64,000 bases of DNA from Bin87 sp965203195. Lineage in GTDB: Bacteria > Chloroflexota > Dehalococcoidia > Lucifugimonadales > UBA3495. Each line of letters starts with the position of its first letter. Position 1 is the first letter of the stretch. Shown here piece after piece: positions 34,994 to 43,831 of this stretch. The stretch spans positions 1,674,001-1,738,000 of the forward strand of contig OZ241860.1 of NCBI GenBank assembly GCA_965203195.1, read 5' to 3'. Position numbers and translations under genes: made by a program. The notes beneath the pieces are model-generated. The model searched no databases. It saw nothing but the letters and a program-made list of their open reading frames with translations, and was not told the origin of the DNA.

Positions 34994-35908
34994 ATGAATA
35001 TCCCAAACGGATATTCTGTTCGCATTTTTGTGCCATCTGGTTCTCCGGACGGCTTGCGAATAATCGAAAAATCCAACTGGACAGGGATAGGCTTTGCCTT
35101 CCCGCGCAGTTCCATTGCCATTCGGGAGGCCTTGGCCCGCCCTGAGATGCAGAATCCGGGGGTCTATATTCTCTGGGGTGAGGATGAAGACGAGCGTCGC
35201 CCACCTCAAGCCTATGTCGGCAGGACTGACTCTTTGTCCCAACGGCTCGACCAGCACGTAAGGAACAAGGATCAGGACCGAGAATGGACACGGGCCGTCG
35301 CTTTCACCAGCAAAGACGGGTACTTCAATGTGGCTCATGCACGCTATGTGGAATCCCGTCTGGTTTCGCTTGCTGACAGCCTTCGGTGCGACCTCAAAAA
35401 CATCCAAAACCCGAATGAACCTAACTTGGCGGAATCTGACATAGCAGATGCAGCCAGCTTCTTGCGCGATGTGCTGTCGTGTCTGCCGCTGGTAGGCGTC
35501 AACTTTTTTGATGAGTTGCACGCTCGTGATACCAGTTACAAAGATGCGGACCACCCGCGTACCATTACAGGACAGCAAGAAATGCTTTGGCTTCGCAGAC
35601 GTGGAGCTGATGCAACTGGCTATATGCTTGGTGGCTCGGAATTCATTGTTTTGGCAGGGTCGACAGCCGCCAAAGAAGAATCTGCCTCAATTTACCCTTG
35701 GTTGGCAAACCATCGTGCTGATCTCATCAACCGAGGTATCCTCATTGAGGATGGCGATTCTTATCGCCTAACGCAGGACACAATGTTCAAGACCCCATCT
35801 AGGGCATCGGGGGTTATGCTTGGAGCTTCAAGCAATGGCCGCAACGACTGGGAAAATGCCGCAGGGCAGTCCTTGAACCAAATTGAAAGTGCCGCGCTTG
35901 ATGGCTAA
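34994..35908 (+). CDS. GIY-YIG nuclease family protein with DUF4357
   Basis: 304 aa with GAGGTG 5 bases before the ATG. The GIY-YIG signature is GVYIL (56-60) and AYVGR (73-77), with the following LSQRLDQHV helix; an arginine and later Glu (HARYVESRL) fit the catalytic set. The last 80 residues, from FIVLAGSTAAKEES to GRNDWENAAGQSL, match the DUF4357 domain often fused to such nucleases. It is likely a DNA endonuclease linked to mobile or defence DNA. It is clearly less GC-rich than its surroundings. The gene is convergent with the MmcB-like gene. Confidence 0.78.
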   Translation: MNIPNGYSVRIFVPSGSPDGLRIIEKSNWTGIGFAFPRSSIAIREALARPEMQNPGVYILWGEDEDERRPPQAYVGRTDSLSQRLDQHVRNKDQDREWTRAVAFTSKDGYFNVAHARYVESRLVSLADSLRCDLKNIQNPNEPNLAESDIADAASFLRDVLSCLPLVGVNFFDELHARDTSYKDADHPRTITGQQEMLWLRRRGADATGYMLGGSEFIVLAGSTAAKEESASIYPWLANHRADLINRGILIEDGDSYRLTQDTMFKTPSRASGVMLGASSNGRNDWENAAGQSLNQIESAALDG

Positions 35909-35919
35909 TCTCCGTTCCT

Positions 35920-35961
35920 CCGCGGGAGGAATGGTGCTTTCCCGCGTCATTCCTCGCGCGG
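35920..35961. terminator. hairpin between convergent genes
   Basis: CCGCGGGAGGAATG (35920-35933) and CATTCCTCGCGCGG (35948-35961) pair over 14 positions with one mismatch. It overlaps the 3' end of the MmcB-like gene. A smaller hairpin TTCCTCC/GGAGGAA lies inside its 5' arm. Confidence 0.45.
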
Positions 35962-36630
35962 AAACTCCGCCCCCTCCTCGCCCCACCGCACCCCGTGGGC
36001 CCGCATCATCGCGCCGGCGTTGGCCCGCGCAATGGCCCGCAGCGCATTCGCCGTAATCCCGCCGTCCTTGCGGATTGACTTGGCCGGCGCCGCCACAACC
36101 ACCTGCGGCTCCGGCCCCGGCGCCAGCAGACCCCAGCCCGGCGGCAGTCGCTCCGTCCGCACCACACCGGCCGGCGCCATAATATAGTGATAGTCCGCAA
36201 TCCCCAGAAAGCGCCGGTCGTGAAACTTCGTTGATATTGTCGACAGCCGGCCCCGCAACCGTTGCCACTCCCGGTCCAAACGCGCCAGGTCGCCGCCGGC
36301 ATCCGCGCCGGAATCCCGGTAGCCCGGCAGTGACGCCAGCTCCATCCGCCGCGCCAGACTCGCAAGCTGACGATGCAGCCGCTCCACATCGGCGTCCGTA
36401 TGGTTGTCCCGCGCGAAATCCGCCCGGCTGGACTTCACTTCCACCACATAAATCAGATTGCCCGGCCCCACGCCGACCACGTCGATCACGGCGCCCCAGG
36501 GGCCTTGCAGCCGCACCTCAAAGCCGATGCAGCGGCAGCCGGCGGTCTGGTACAGCCATTCCCAGGCCGCCCACTTCAGCCGGTAAGTCCGTTCCGACTC
36601 GCTGCCCAGCCGGAAAGCGCCGCCTGACAT
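35947..36630 (-). CDS. MmcB-like PD-(D/E)XK nuclease-fold protein
   Basis: 227 aa. The N-terminal half resembles MmcB-type DNA repair nucleases: AVIDVVGVG (Asp50) followed by YVVEVKSSRADFARDN (Glu64, Lys66), the D and ExK catalytic set plus the typical RADFxxD. A helical middle (residues 80-125) and a C-terminal region with GIADYHYIMAPAG complete it. Probable role in DNA repair or mobile-DNA metabolism. It is on the opposite strand to the phage-like genes and upstream of nothing obviously co-transcribed. Confidence 0.68.
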   Translation of the reverse strand: MSGGAFRLGSESERTYRLKWAAWEWLYQTAGCRCIGFEVRLQGPWGAVIDVVGVGPGNLIYVVEVKSSRADFARDNHTDADVERLHRQLASLARRMELASLPGYRDSGADAGGDLARLDREWQRLRGRLSTISTKFHDRRFLGIADYHYIMAPAGVVRTERLPPGWGLLAPGPEPQVVVAAPAKSIRKDGGITANALRAIARANAGAMMRAHGVRWGEEGAEFPREE

Positions 36631-36713
36631 CGCATCGCCGCCGCCGCCATAGACATCGCTGTCGCTATCGTCATCGCCGCCGCCGCTGCCGTCGCTGCCG
36701 CATTCCCCGCTGC

Positions 36714-37736
36714 CTACTGCGCCTGCAACTCCCGGATGATGCGCCGCAGCTGCGCCTGTTCCGCAGCGCGTGCCGCCGGTATGGAAAAGTGCATTTCGTC
36801 CACCAGCCCGCCGTAGCGTTCCCGGAACAGCCCCGCAATCTCGTCATAGCCGCCGGTGATGGTAAAGGCGTTCAGCATCTCGTCCGGCACCAGGCCGGGC
36901 ATCTCGTCCCACTTGCCTTCCAGCGACAGGCGGTGCAGCCGCCGGCCAATGTCCTCAAACCCGTGACATTCCAGCACCGGAAAATAGGTGCGCGTGGACG
37001 AGTAGAAGGATATGCGCCGCCGGGTTTCCTCCGCCTGCTGCCGGATGGCCTCCCGGTTGGGGCCGGTGGCGATAAAGCCGCCGCCCACGATGGACACGGC
37101 CTCGGCGCTGCGTCCGGCGCGGCGCGCTCCCTCGGCCACATTAGGCCGCACTACCTGGCGCACATACTCCGGCGACACCAGGCTGTGCAGCATCAGCCCG
37201 TCGCTGACCTGGCCGGCCACCAGGCAGTTGTAGCCATTGACGGCGGCGGTGTACACCGGCGGCGGGTTGAACGCGCCGGGGCCGGGGCTGAAAAAGGGCG
37301 TCATCAGCGAAAACTGGTAGAAATCGCCGGCGTATTCCAGGTTGCTGCCCGTGTCCCAGCAGTTCCAGATGGCGCGCAGCGACTGCACATATTCCCGCAG
37401 GCGCGGCCCCGGCGAACCCGTCCAGCGGGTGGCAAACCGCCGCTCAATATGCCCCTTGACCTGCGTGCCCAGGCCCAGGCGGAACCGCCCGCCGCTGTTG
37501 TCCTGCAAATCCCGCGCGGTGTAGGCCACCACCATCGGCGAGCGGGGGAAGGCGATGGCCACATGGGTTTCCAGCGTAACCCGGCTGGTGGCAGTGGCGG
37601 CCACGGCCAGGGGCAGAAAGGGGTCGTGGGCCGTTTCATTGGTGGCGATGCCGTCGTAGCCGAGGCTTTCGGCCCAGGCGGCTTCGGCCGCCACGGCGTT
37701 GAGGTTGCGGGATTTGAGGGAATAGACAACGCGCAT
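36714..37736 (-). CDS. LLM-class (luciferase-like) F420-dependent oxidoreductase
   Basis: 340 aa from the ATG at 37736 (MRVVYSLKSRN); longer starts read into low-similarity sequence. The TIM-barrel luciferase-like fold shows GYDGIATNETAHDPFLPLA split near residues 27-46, LETHVAIAFPRSP, the GRFRLGLGTQV loop near 106-116, and PVYTAAVNGYN. The family uses F420 or FMN; the GLGTQVKGHIERRF form is like mycobacterial TIGR03617-type proteins. The substrate is unknown. The next gene upstream (DUF4268) lies 26 bases away on the same strand. Confidence 0.82.
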   Translation of the reverse strand: MRVVYSLKSRNLNAVAAEAAWAESLGYDGIATNETAHDPFLPLAVAATATSRVTLETHVAIAFPRSPMVVAYTARDLQDNSGGRFRLGLGTQVKGHIERRFATRWTGSPGPRLREYVQSLRAIWNCWDTGSNLEYAGDFYQFSLMTPFFSPGPGAFNPPPVYTAAVNGYNCLVAGQVSDGLMLHSLVSPEYVRQVVRPNVAEGARRAGRSAEAVSIVGGGFIATGPNREAIRQQAEETRRRISFYSSTRTYFPVLECHGFEDIGRRLHRLSLEGKWDEMPGLVPDEMLNAFTITGGYDEIAGLFRERYGGLVDEMHFSIPAARAAEQAQLRRIIRELQAQ

Positions 37737-37762
37737 TTTGGGTTGGCTCCTTGGGGTGCCTG

Positions 37763-38746
37763 TTACTCGCCGGCGGCGAATTCCTGAAGGAGAGGCGGGA
37801 ATATGCTGGCAAATTTTTCCAGAGCATTCGCCATCCATTCAACTTGGTTCGGCCAGTCGGATTCGTCATTGGGGTCGGCGCTGTCATTGCTCAAAATCAG
37901 AGTGCTGCCTTTGCCGCCTCTGGTGGGGCGCCGTTGGAGCAGTTCTGTAAATTCGCTCTGGGTGTCCTGTTGCAACCGGACGCTGTTATCGTCATGGCCA
38001 TCGCCGTACATGGTCATTTTGATATGGATATTTTGCGGTCGGGTTTTGGCAGTCATTCGCAATGCTTCCACCTTGAATCCCGACTCCCGGATATTGGTTC
38101 TAATATAGTGCTGGCCCTGATGGAAATATCGCTTTTGCATCTCAATTTTTACCGGGCTTTCTTTCGTCTTTAAATGTTCGTCAAGTTGCTGCCAGAACCG
38201 CTGATTCTGCAAGTTGGCTTCGGTTAGAATGCCGCTGCCAATTTTGGCAGCCCGTGCTGTGGAGCGAGTCCATTCGTTGGGTTTGGCGATGATGTTGAAT
38301 TTGGGGGCGGCCGGCGATTCGCCAATGCGCCAGAGTTCAATTTCCAGGCCGAAAAACCGGAACCGCTCATCAGTGATTTCGTTCAGCCAGTCCAGCGCGG
38401 CACGGTGTTCGTCGGTAAAGGTTTGGGCTACCCAGATGATGGTTGCGGTTTGCAGGCCGGCGGCATAGGTAAGCAGCTGGCCCAGGTGGTTATGGTCGGT
38501 GCGTTCCAGCTGGTTTTCAATCAGCACCCGGGAATCGTCCTGCATATCACGGCACAAGATGTCGGCGCGGAAAGGGCCGACGCGTTCCTCCTGGCCCTCG
38601 GTTTCCAGTTCCATATTGAGGGTTTCGGACAGCACGGCCAAGTTCTCCGGCTGCGTCAGCCACGGCGTAAAGCCCTGCGCTTCGGTAGTCCATACCGTCC
38701 GCAGGTCAACTCGTGCCAGCCGAGCCAGTTCGTTTACGGTAGTCAT
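37763..38746 (-). CDS. DUF4268 PD-(D/E)XK nuclease-fold protein
   Basis: 327 aa. It has the DUF4268 layout: an N-terminal FTPWLTQPENLAVLSETL, then the nuclease core FRADIL (Asp62), VLIENQLERTDHNHLGQLLTY (Glu77, Gln79), and a C-terminal DUF4268 domain from about residue 190 with RFWQQLDEHL and YIRTNIRESG. The Glu-x-Gln in place of Glu-x-Lys is common in this subgroup. Its ATG overlaps the stop of the upstream DUF1828-like gene (ATGA), so it is translationally coupled to that module. Function is probably DNA cleavage, unproven. Confidence 0.75.
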   Translation of the reverse strand: MTTVNELARLARVDLRTVWTTEAQGFTPWLTQPENLAVLSETLNMELETEGQEERVGPFRADILCRDMQDDSRVLIENQLERTDHNHLGQLLTYAAGLQTATIIWVAQTFTDEHRAALDWLNEITDERFRFFGLEIELWRIGESPAAPKFNIIAKPNEWTRSTARAAKIGSGILTEANLQNQRFWQQLDEHLKTKESPVKIEMQKRYFHQGQHYIRTNIRESGFKVEALRMTAKTRPQNIHIKMTMYGDGHDDNSVRLQQDTQSEFTELLQRRPTRGGKGSTLILSNDSADPNDESDWPNQVEWMANALEKFASIFPPLLQEFAAGE

Positions 38747-39231
38747 ACTGCCACTTCCTTTGCCGTCGCTTCCGTCCCCGCCACTGCCGCCTTTCCGTCC
38801 GCCGCATTATACTCCATTCCGGCGGCGCTGTGCGGCTCCAGGAACCACAAATCCGCTACCCGAACCATGGCCAGCCCCAGCCGGAATACCGCCGCCGCCA
38901 CCTCCTCCGGGCGGTCGTGCGGCGCGGTTGCGGTCAGCTCGCCCTGGTAGCCGGGCAGCCCCAGCTCGCACCAGCACACCATATCCAGCAGATACTCCTG
39001 CTTTGCCGAAAGTGTTCCGCTGACCGAATTCAGCCACAGCCAGCCCAGCGTTTCGCCCCCGTCGGTCAGCGCGCACTGCCCGCCGTCCTCCGTTGCCAGC
39101 AGGTCAATGGCATCGCCATCGGGGTACAGAAACGGAGTTCGGACGCGCACGCCCCCGCCGGGCGCCGGCGCGCACCGGAACAGCGGCGGCAGCGCGGCGC
39201 CGAGCATAGCCTCTAACCGGGCAGTTTCCAT
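38743..39231 (-). CDS. DUF1828-like protein (copy 1)
   Basis: 162 aa. It looks like a DUF1828 family protein, with RTPFLYPDGDAIDLLATEDGG split near residues 31-51 and LTDGGETLGWL. These are of unknown function and often occur in two-gene modules in accessory DNA. It is nearly identical to the copy at 39756-40226. It sits 19 bases after its partner gene and overlaps the DUF4268 gene by four bases. Confidence 0.55.
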   Translation of the reverse strand: METARLEAMLGAALPPLFRCAPAPGGGVRVRTPFLYPDGDAIDLLATEDGGQCALTDGGETLGWLWLNSVSGTLSAKQEYLLDMVCWCELGLPGYQGELTATAPHDRPEEVAAAVFRLGLAMVRVADLWFLEPHSAAGMEYNAADGKAAVAGTEATAKEVAV

Positions 39232-39250
39232 TGCGGGACACCCCCTTTCG

Positions 39251-39682
39251 TCAATTGGGGAACGCCATCATACCACGATGTTCAATGCGGGCTTCAGCGC
39301 AGAACTGTCGCCACACCGCCGCCGGGCGATGCCACGGTTCCGTAATATCGGACGGCGCATAAGCGAAGCGATCCCGGAACCCCGGCGTCCAATGATGCTT
39401 GTGCTTGTCTCCGACCCACTGTCCATCGGGATTAGGATGGTCGGCGCCCAGATCCAGCGCATATATTCGCCCGACCCGGCGATGTATCAGGGCATAAGAG
39501 AGCTTGCCCATCCGGGGGTTGTGCCACCCGGCCACAAACAGCGGATAGCCGGCGTCCGAAACCACCTCGGCCCGGAACGCCATCGCCCCCGGATGCCGGC
39601 TATCCGGCGTCCAGACAATGTCCCCCTCAATCCGCTTGCCGCCGTCGGCCAGCAAATCCTCAAACGCCCCCGGCGTCAGCAT
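39251..39682 (-). CDS. DUF6978-like protein (copy 1)
   Basis: 143 aa from the ATG at 39682 (MLTPGAFEDLLADGG). Visible are WHNPRMGKLSYALIHRRVGRIY and a YALDLGADHPNPDG stretch, with a His-rich GDKHKHHWT. My best guess is the DUF6978 family, function unknown. The ATG overlaps the preceding 25-codon frame's stop in a TGATG, as copy 2 does with the chelatase gene. It is the same length as copy 2 and almost identical. Confidence 0.5.
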   Translation of the reverse strand: MLTPGAFEDLLADGGKRIEGDIVWTPDSRHPGAMAFRAEVVSDAGYPLFVAGWHNPRMGKLSYALIHRRVGRIYALDLGADHPNPDGQWVGDKHKHHWTPGFRDRFAYAPSDITEPWHRPAAVWRQFCAEARIEHRGMMAFPN

Positions 39683-39759
39683 CAGCTTGCGCCCGGCGGC
39701 ATGGCAAAAGCGGTGTACTCGCCGGCATTCGCGCGGATGCGCCAAACATTGGGCGTCAC
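39682..39759 (-). CDS. 25-codon junction ORF (truncated gene start)
   Basis: A GTG at 39759 overlaps the TGA of the upstream DUF1828-like gene (GTGA). The frame reads TPNVWRIRANAGEYTAFAMP and stops at the TGATG of the next gene. The VWRIRANAGEY opening resembles the beginning of a longer accessory protein cut short at the duplication boundary. Expression is plausible through coupling but unproven. Confidence 0.4.
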   Translation of the reverse strand: MTPNVWRIRANAGEYTAFAMPPGAS

Positions 39760-40226
39760 ACTGCCACCTCCTTTGCCATCTTTTCCGTCCCTGCCGCCGC
39801 ATTATACTCCATTCCGGCGGCGCTGTGCGGCTCCAGGAACCACAAATCCGCTACCCGAACCATTGCCAGCCCCAGCCGGAATACTGCCGCCGCCAACTCC
39901 TCAGGGCGGTCGCCCGGCGCGGTTGCGGTCAGCTCGCCCTGGTAGCCGGGCAGCCCCAGCTCGCACCGGCACACCGTATCCAGCAGATATTCCTGCTTTG
40001 CCGAAAGCGTTCCGCTGACCGAATTCAGCCACAGCCAGCCCAGCGTTTCGCCCCCGTCGGTCAGCACGCACTGCCCGCCGTCATCCGTTGCCAGCAGGTC
40101 AATCGCATCGCCATCGGGGTACAGAAACGGAGTTCGGATGCGCACGCCCCCGCCGGGCGCCGGCGCGCACCGGAACAGCGGCGGCAGCGCGGCGCCGAGC
40201 ATAGCCTGTATCCGGGCAGCTTCCAT
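39756..40226 (-). CDS. DUF1828-like protein (copy 2)
   Basis: 156 aa, nearly identical to the 162-aa copy 1; the differences are mainly an internal C-terminal deletion and a few substitutions. It is 19 bases after its DUF6978-like partner with an AGGGGGTG-type ribosome site. Its stop overlaps the GTG of a 25-codon frame. Function unknown. Confidence 0.55.
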   Translation of the reverse strand: MEAARIQAMLGAALPPLFRCAPAPGGGVRIRTPFLYPDGDAIDLLATDDGGQCVLTDGGETLGWLWLNSVSGTLSAKQEYLLDTVCRCELGLPGYQGELTATAPGDRPEELAAAVFRLGLAMVRVADLWFLEPHSAAGMEYNAAAGTEKMAKEVAV

Positions 40227-40245
40227 TGCGGGACACCCCCTTTCG

Positions 40246-40677
40246 TCAATTGGGAAGCACCATCATACCACGATGTTCAATGCGGGCTTCGGCGCAGAAC
40301 TGCCGCCACACCGCCGCCGGGCGATGCCACGGTTCCGTAATATCCGACGGCGCATAAGCGAAGCGGTCCCGGAAGCCCGGCGTCCAGTGATGCTTGTGCT
40401 TGTCGCCGACCCACTGTCCATCGGGATTAGGATGGTCGGCGCCCAGATCCAGCGCATATATTCGCCCCACCCTGCGATGTATCAGGGCATAAGTGAGCTT
40501 GCCCATCCGGGGGTTGTGCCACCCGGCCACAAACAGCGGATAACCGGCGTCCGAAACCACCTCGGCCCGGAACGCCATCGCCCCCGGATGCCGGCTATCC
40601 GGCGCCCAGACGATGTCCCCCTCAATCCGCTTGCCGCCGTCGGCCAACAAATCCGCAAACTCCCCCGGCGTCAGCAT
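40246..40677 (-). CDS. DUF6978-like protein (copy 2)
   Basis: 143 aa, starting MLTPGEFADLLADGG. Its ATG shares the A of the chelatase gene's TGA stop (TGATG at 40675-40679), so its translation is tied to the cobalt operon. Sequence and length match copy 1, including the His-rich GDKHKHHWT. Function unknown. Confidence 0.5.
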   Translation of the reverse strand: MLTPGEFADLLADGGKRIEGDIVWAPDSRHPGAMAFRAEVVSDAGYPLFVAGWHNPRMGKLTYALIHRRVGRIYALDLGADHPNPDGQWVGDKHKHHWTPGFRDRFAYAPSDITEPWHRPAAVWRQFCAEARIEHRGMMVLPN

Positions 40678-42899
40678 CAGCTTGATCCCGGCGGCCCGGT
40701 TATGCCCTGTTGCCCGGCATAAGCGGCCGCCTCCGTCCCCAGCTCCCGGCGCACCGCATCGGCCAGGCTGCCCGCCGCCAGGTCGTCCAGCCTGATGTAC
40801 CGCGCTCCCATAGCCTCCGCAATGGGGCGCGCCAGTTCCAGCTTGATGAAATCCTGCTCCGTGTCCACCATCACGGCGGGGATCTTGGCCTCGGCGACCA
40901 TCCGCGCCAGGCCCAGGGCTTCCTCGGCCGGCGCCGGCGCCCCGGACGCGGCGGACGGCTGCCGGCCCGACAGGGTGATGTTCGCCCGCCCGTCGGAGAG
41001 GATTACCAGCAAAGGCAGCGTATCCCGGTCTTTGCGCCGTTCCGTTTCCAGCGTTTCCAGCGCCAGGTAGATGCCGTGCGCCAGCGGCGTGCGCCCGCCG
41101 GTGGGCAGATCCCGCAGATGCCACTGGGCCATTTCCACGCTGCCGGTGGGCGGCAGCAGCGTCTGCGCCGCCGTGCCGCGAAAGGCGATCAGCCCCACCC
41201 GGTCCCGCCGCTGGTAGGCGTCCAGCAGCAGCGACAACGCCGCCCCCTTGACCGCCACCATCCGCCGCTGGGCGCCCATTGAACCGCTGGCGTCCACCAC
41301 AAACAGTATCAGGCTGCCGGTGCGGGTTTCCCGCACCTTCTCCCGGATGTCCCACGGCTCAAGCAGCACCGCCGGGCCGTCCGTATCAGCGCCGGCGCCC
41401 GCATCCGCATCGCCGGTGGCGGCAGCAGCGGCGCTACGGCGGGACGCCTGGCGCGGCGCCGCGGCGCGCAGGGTAGCGTCCAGCGCCAGATCCGAAGCCC
41501 GCCCCTCCGGCACCCGCGCCCCCACATAGCGGCCCGAGGCGTCCCCGCTGACGCTGACCGCGCGGCGCCCGGAATGGCGCCGCGCCCGCCGGTCGGGGGG
41601 ATGCACCTCCAGGTTCTGGACGGCGTAGGGGTCGCCGACTTCGTGCCACTCGTCGCCGGGGCCGGCCTCCGCCGGGGGGGCCGGCGGTGCGCCATCCTCG
41701 TCGGTGTCGCCATCGCCAGCGCCGTCCCCGTCATCATTGCCGGACGCGTCCGGCGGGTCGGGGGCATCGGGATCCTCGGGGCTTCTGTCGCTATCGGCGT
41801 CGGCTCGGTCGTCGTCGCCGGCGTCGTTTCCGTCGGCCGGTTCCCGGTTGCGGGGCTGGTTCTGGAACTCGTCCAGCATATTGTCCAGCTGTTCCGTAAC
41901 CAGATGCGGCTGCTGGAAGGGCTGGCGCCGCTGGCGGTGCAGCAGCGCCATCAGCGCCGCTTCCCGCACATCGGCCGGCCCCACCACGGCGCGCCCTTCG
42001 TAGGCGGCAATGGCGCCGGCCGTCTTGTACATTACGATGTCGCCCCGCAGCCCGTCCACCTGGTACTCGGCGCAAATGTCGGTAATCAGCTCCAGGATGT
42101 CATCGGGCACCGTAACCGCGTTGAGACGCCGCTGGCTGGCGATGATGCGTTCCCGCTCCGACTGTTCGTCATCCGCCCATTCGTCCATAAAGCGGAACGG
42201 ATCGGCTTCAAAGGCCATCCGCCGGCGCACTACTTCCCGCCGTTCCGCCGGCGCGAACACGCCGTCCACTTCCACCGCCAGGCCGAAACGATCCAGCAGC
42301 TGCGGACGCAGGTCGCCCTCCTCCGGGTTCATCGTCCCCACCAGCATAAACTCGGCGGCGTGGCTTACCGAAATGCCTTCCCGCTCCACATAGTTGCGGC
42401 CCATGGCGGCGGCGTCCAGCAGAACATCCACCAGATGGTCGTTGAGCAGGTTCACTTCGTCAATGTACAGGATGCCCCGGTGGGCGCTGGCGATGAGGCC
42501 CGGTTCAAAGTTCCGGGCGCCGGATTTGATGGCCTGCTCAATGTCCAGCGCGCCCACCAGCCGGTCCTCGGTGGCGCCCACAGGCAGGTCCACGATACGC
42601 ACCTGCCGCGCCGACGGGATGTGGCGCCGGCCGGACGGCCGGCACCAGTCGCAGACCTCCTGCGGCTCGCCCGGCGGGCAGCTGTACGGGCAGCCCGGCA
42701 CTACCGGCACTTCGGGCAGCAGCGCCGCCAGCGACCGGACGGCGGTGCTTTTCGCCGTCCCCTTCTTGCCCCGCACCAGCACCCCGCCGATGCGCGGGTT
42801 GATGGCGTTGAGCAGCAGCGCCCGCTTCATCGGCGTCTGGCCCACAATGGCCGTAAAGGGAAAGCGGGGCTCGCGCCCTCCGGCGCCGGGTCGCGTCAT
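40677..42899 (-). CDS. fused ChlI/ChlD-type chelatase subunit (AAA+ and VWA), cobalt chelatase motor
   Basis: 740 aa from the ATG at 42899. The N-terminal AAA+ module (ChlI/BchI/CobS-like) has Walker A GKKGTAKS (44-51), a Cys-rich insert (CPYSCPPG and CDWC), Walker B ILYIDEVNLL and the GTMNPEEGDLRPQLLDRFG sensor. A long acidic linker (Asp/Glu/Pro) follows. The C-terminal VWA domain has the MIDAS DASGSMG near residue 540. With CobN it should drive ATP-dependent insertion of cobalt into hydrogenobyrinate diamide, replacing separate CobS and CobT. It lies downstream of cbtA in the riboswitch-led operon. Confidence 0.85.
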   Translation of the reverse strand: MTRPGAGGREPRFPFTAIVGQTPMKRALLLNAINPRIGGVLVRGKKGTAKSTAVRSLAALLPEVPVVPGCPYSCPPGEPQEVCDWCRPSGRRHIPSARQVRIVDLPVGATEDRLVGALDIEQAIKSGARNFEPGLIASAHRGILYIDEVNLLNDHLVDVLLDAAAMGRNYVEREGISVSHAAEFMLVGTMNPEEGDLRPQLLDRFGLAVEVDGVFAPAERREVVRRRMAFEADPFRFMDEWADDEQSERERIIASQRRLNAVTVPDDILELITDICAEYQVDGLRGDIVMYKTAGAIAAYEGRAVVGPADVREAALMALLHRQRRQPFQQPHLVTEQLDNMLDEFQNQPRNREPADGNDAGDDDRADADSDRSPEDPDAPDPPDASGNDDGDGAGDGDTDEDGAPPAPPAEAGPGDEWHEVGDPYAVQNLEVHPPDRRARRHSGRRAVSVSGDASGRYVGARVPEGRASDLALDATLRAAAPRQASRRSAAAAATGDADAGAGADTDGPAVLLEPWDIREKVRETRTGSLILFVVDASGSMGAQRRMVAVKGAALSLLLDAYQRRDRVGLIAFRGTAAQTLLPPTGSVEMAQWHLRDLPTGGRTPLAHGIYLALETLETERRKDRDTLPLLVILSDGRANITLSGRQPSAASGAPAPAEEALGLARMVAEAKIPAVMVDTEQDFIKLELARPIAEAMGARYIRLDDLAAGSLADAVRRELGTEAAAYAGQQGITGPPGSS

Positions 42900-42936
42900 A
42901 ATAATGCCTTGACGGATTTCAGGACAATGCCCGACT

Positions 42937-43707
42937 TCAGGCGGCCAAGCCCGGCGGCGCCGGCGGGTAGGCGTGAATGCCCCGTTCCCGATAGACTTTG
43001 TAGCCCACCGTGGCAAAGGCAATGCCCATCCAGAGCAGGAAATGGCCCAATGCGGTAAAGGTGCGGAACATTATGGTCAGCTCGTCCGGCAGCCAGTCCG
43101 GGGCGGCGTCCCGCACGCCGGGGATGGCGTAGGCCAGCAGCAGCGCCACTGCGGCGTAGGCAATGCCGATGACGGCGTAGCGCGGCCAGCGGGCCCGCCC
43201 GGCCGTAGTCCGGTTCACCACGCCCGCCCCGTAAATCACCAGCCCCGCCGCGATAGTGGACACGGCGATAAACAGGAACTGGAACCCCTGCCGGGCCAGC
43301 AGCGTTCCCTCGTCGCCGATGCCCGGCGGGTTCAGGGGGAACTTGATCTGCGTGTACATTGACACGCCCCAGAATCCCAGCAGGCCGGCCACGCCCGCCC
43401 ACGCCCAAGGGCTCCAGCCGGGCGTGGCGCGCCGCATCAGGTGATACAGGCCGGTGAACACGGCGGCGTAAAGCACTCCCACCACCGCCAGCCCGACGGA
43501 CATACCCACCCGCTGCACGCCCAGCGTGGTCAGAAACGCCAGCGGCAGCGCCTCATCGTCCGTCTCGCCGGCCGCAGCGGCCGCCTGCCCCTCCAGCTCA
43601 ATGGCCCATTCCATCACCGGCACATTGAAAATGTTCATATAGCCGGCCACCAGCAGGCCGGCCAGGACGCCCATAATCAGCGCGGTGGGCAGTATTCTGG
43701 TCATCAT
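42937..43707 (-). CDS. cbtA: CbtA-family cobalt transporter subunit
   Basis: 256 aa with about six membrane helices (first at residues 5-25, last at 225-243). The CbtA family is a predicted cobalt transporter found with cbtB under cobalamin control. Visible are the VLAGLLVAGYMNIFNVP start, LYHLMRR and GFWGVSMYTQIKFPLNPPGIG, typical of the family. CbtB is encoded 124 bases upstream on the same strand. It should supply cobalt for the chelatase genes on either side. Confidence 0.85.
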   Translation of the reverse strand: MMTRILPTALIMGVLAGLLVAGYMNIFNVPVMEWAIELEGQAAAAAGETDDEALPLAFLTTLGVQRVGMSVGLAVVGVLYAAVFTGLYHLMRRATPGWSPWAWAGVAGLLGFWGVSMYTQIKFPLNPPGIGDEGTLLARQGFQFLFIAVSTIAAGLVIYGAGVVNRTTAGRARWPRYAVIGIAYAAVALLLAYAIPGVRDAAPDWLPDELTIMFRTFTALGHFLLWMGIAFATVGYKVYRERGIHAYPPAPPGLAA

Positions 43708-43831
43708 GCAGCGCCTCCGGGCGATGATTTACGACGGAACGGATCGGGGCGGCCGGGCGGCGGCGACTGACGGCATCATAAAAGCGTCAGACCGGGCGCG
43801 GCCGGCCGCGCCGGCCGGCCGCGCATCGGGC

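Larger units (their letters stand above)
38743..40700. repeat. tandem duplication of a two-gene module (about 995-bp unit)
   Basis: Start codons of the paired genes are offset by exactly 995 bases (39231 to 40226; 39682 to 40677). Spacing inside each pair is the same 19 bases. Unit junctions carry CAAGCTGATGCTGACGCC. The copies differ by scattered substitutions and a small length change at the DUF1828-like C-terminus. Confidence 0.85.

Noticed and set aside
38743..40677. Classical toxin-antitoxin pairs
   Set aside because: The two-gene layout is suggestive, but neither protein shows a known toxin or antitoxin fold that I can identify.
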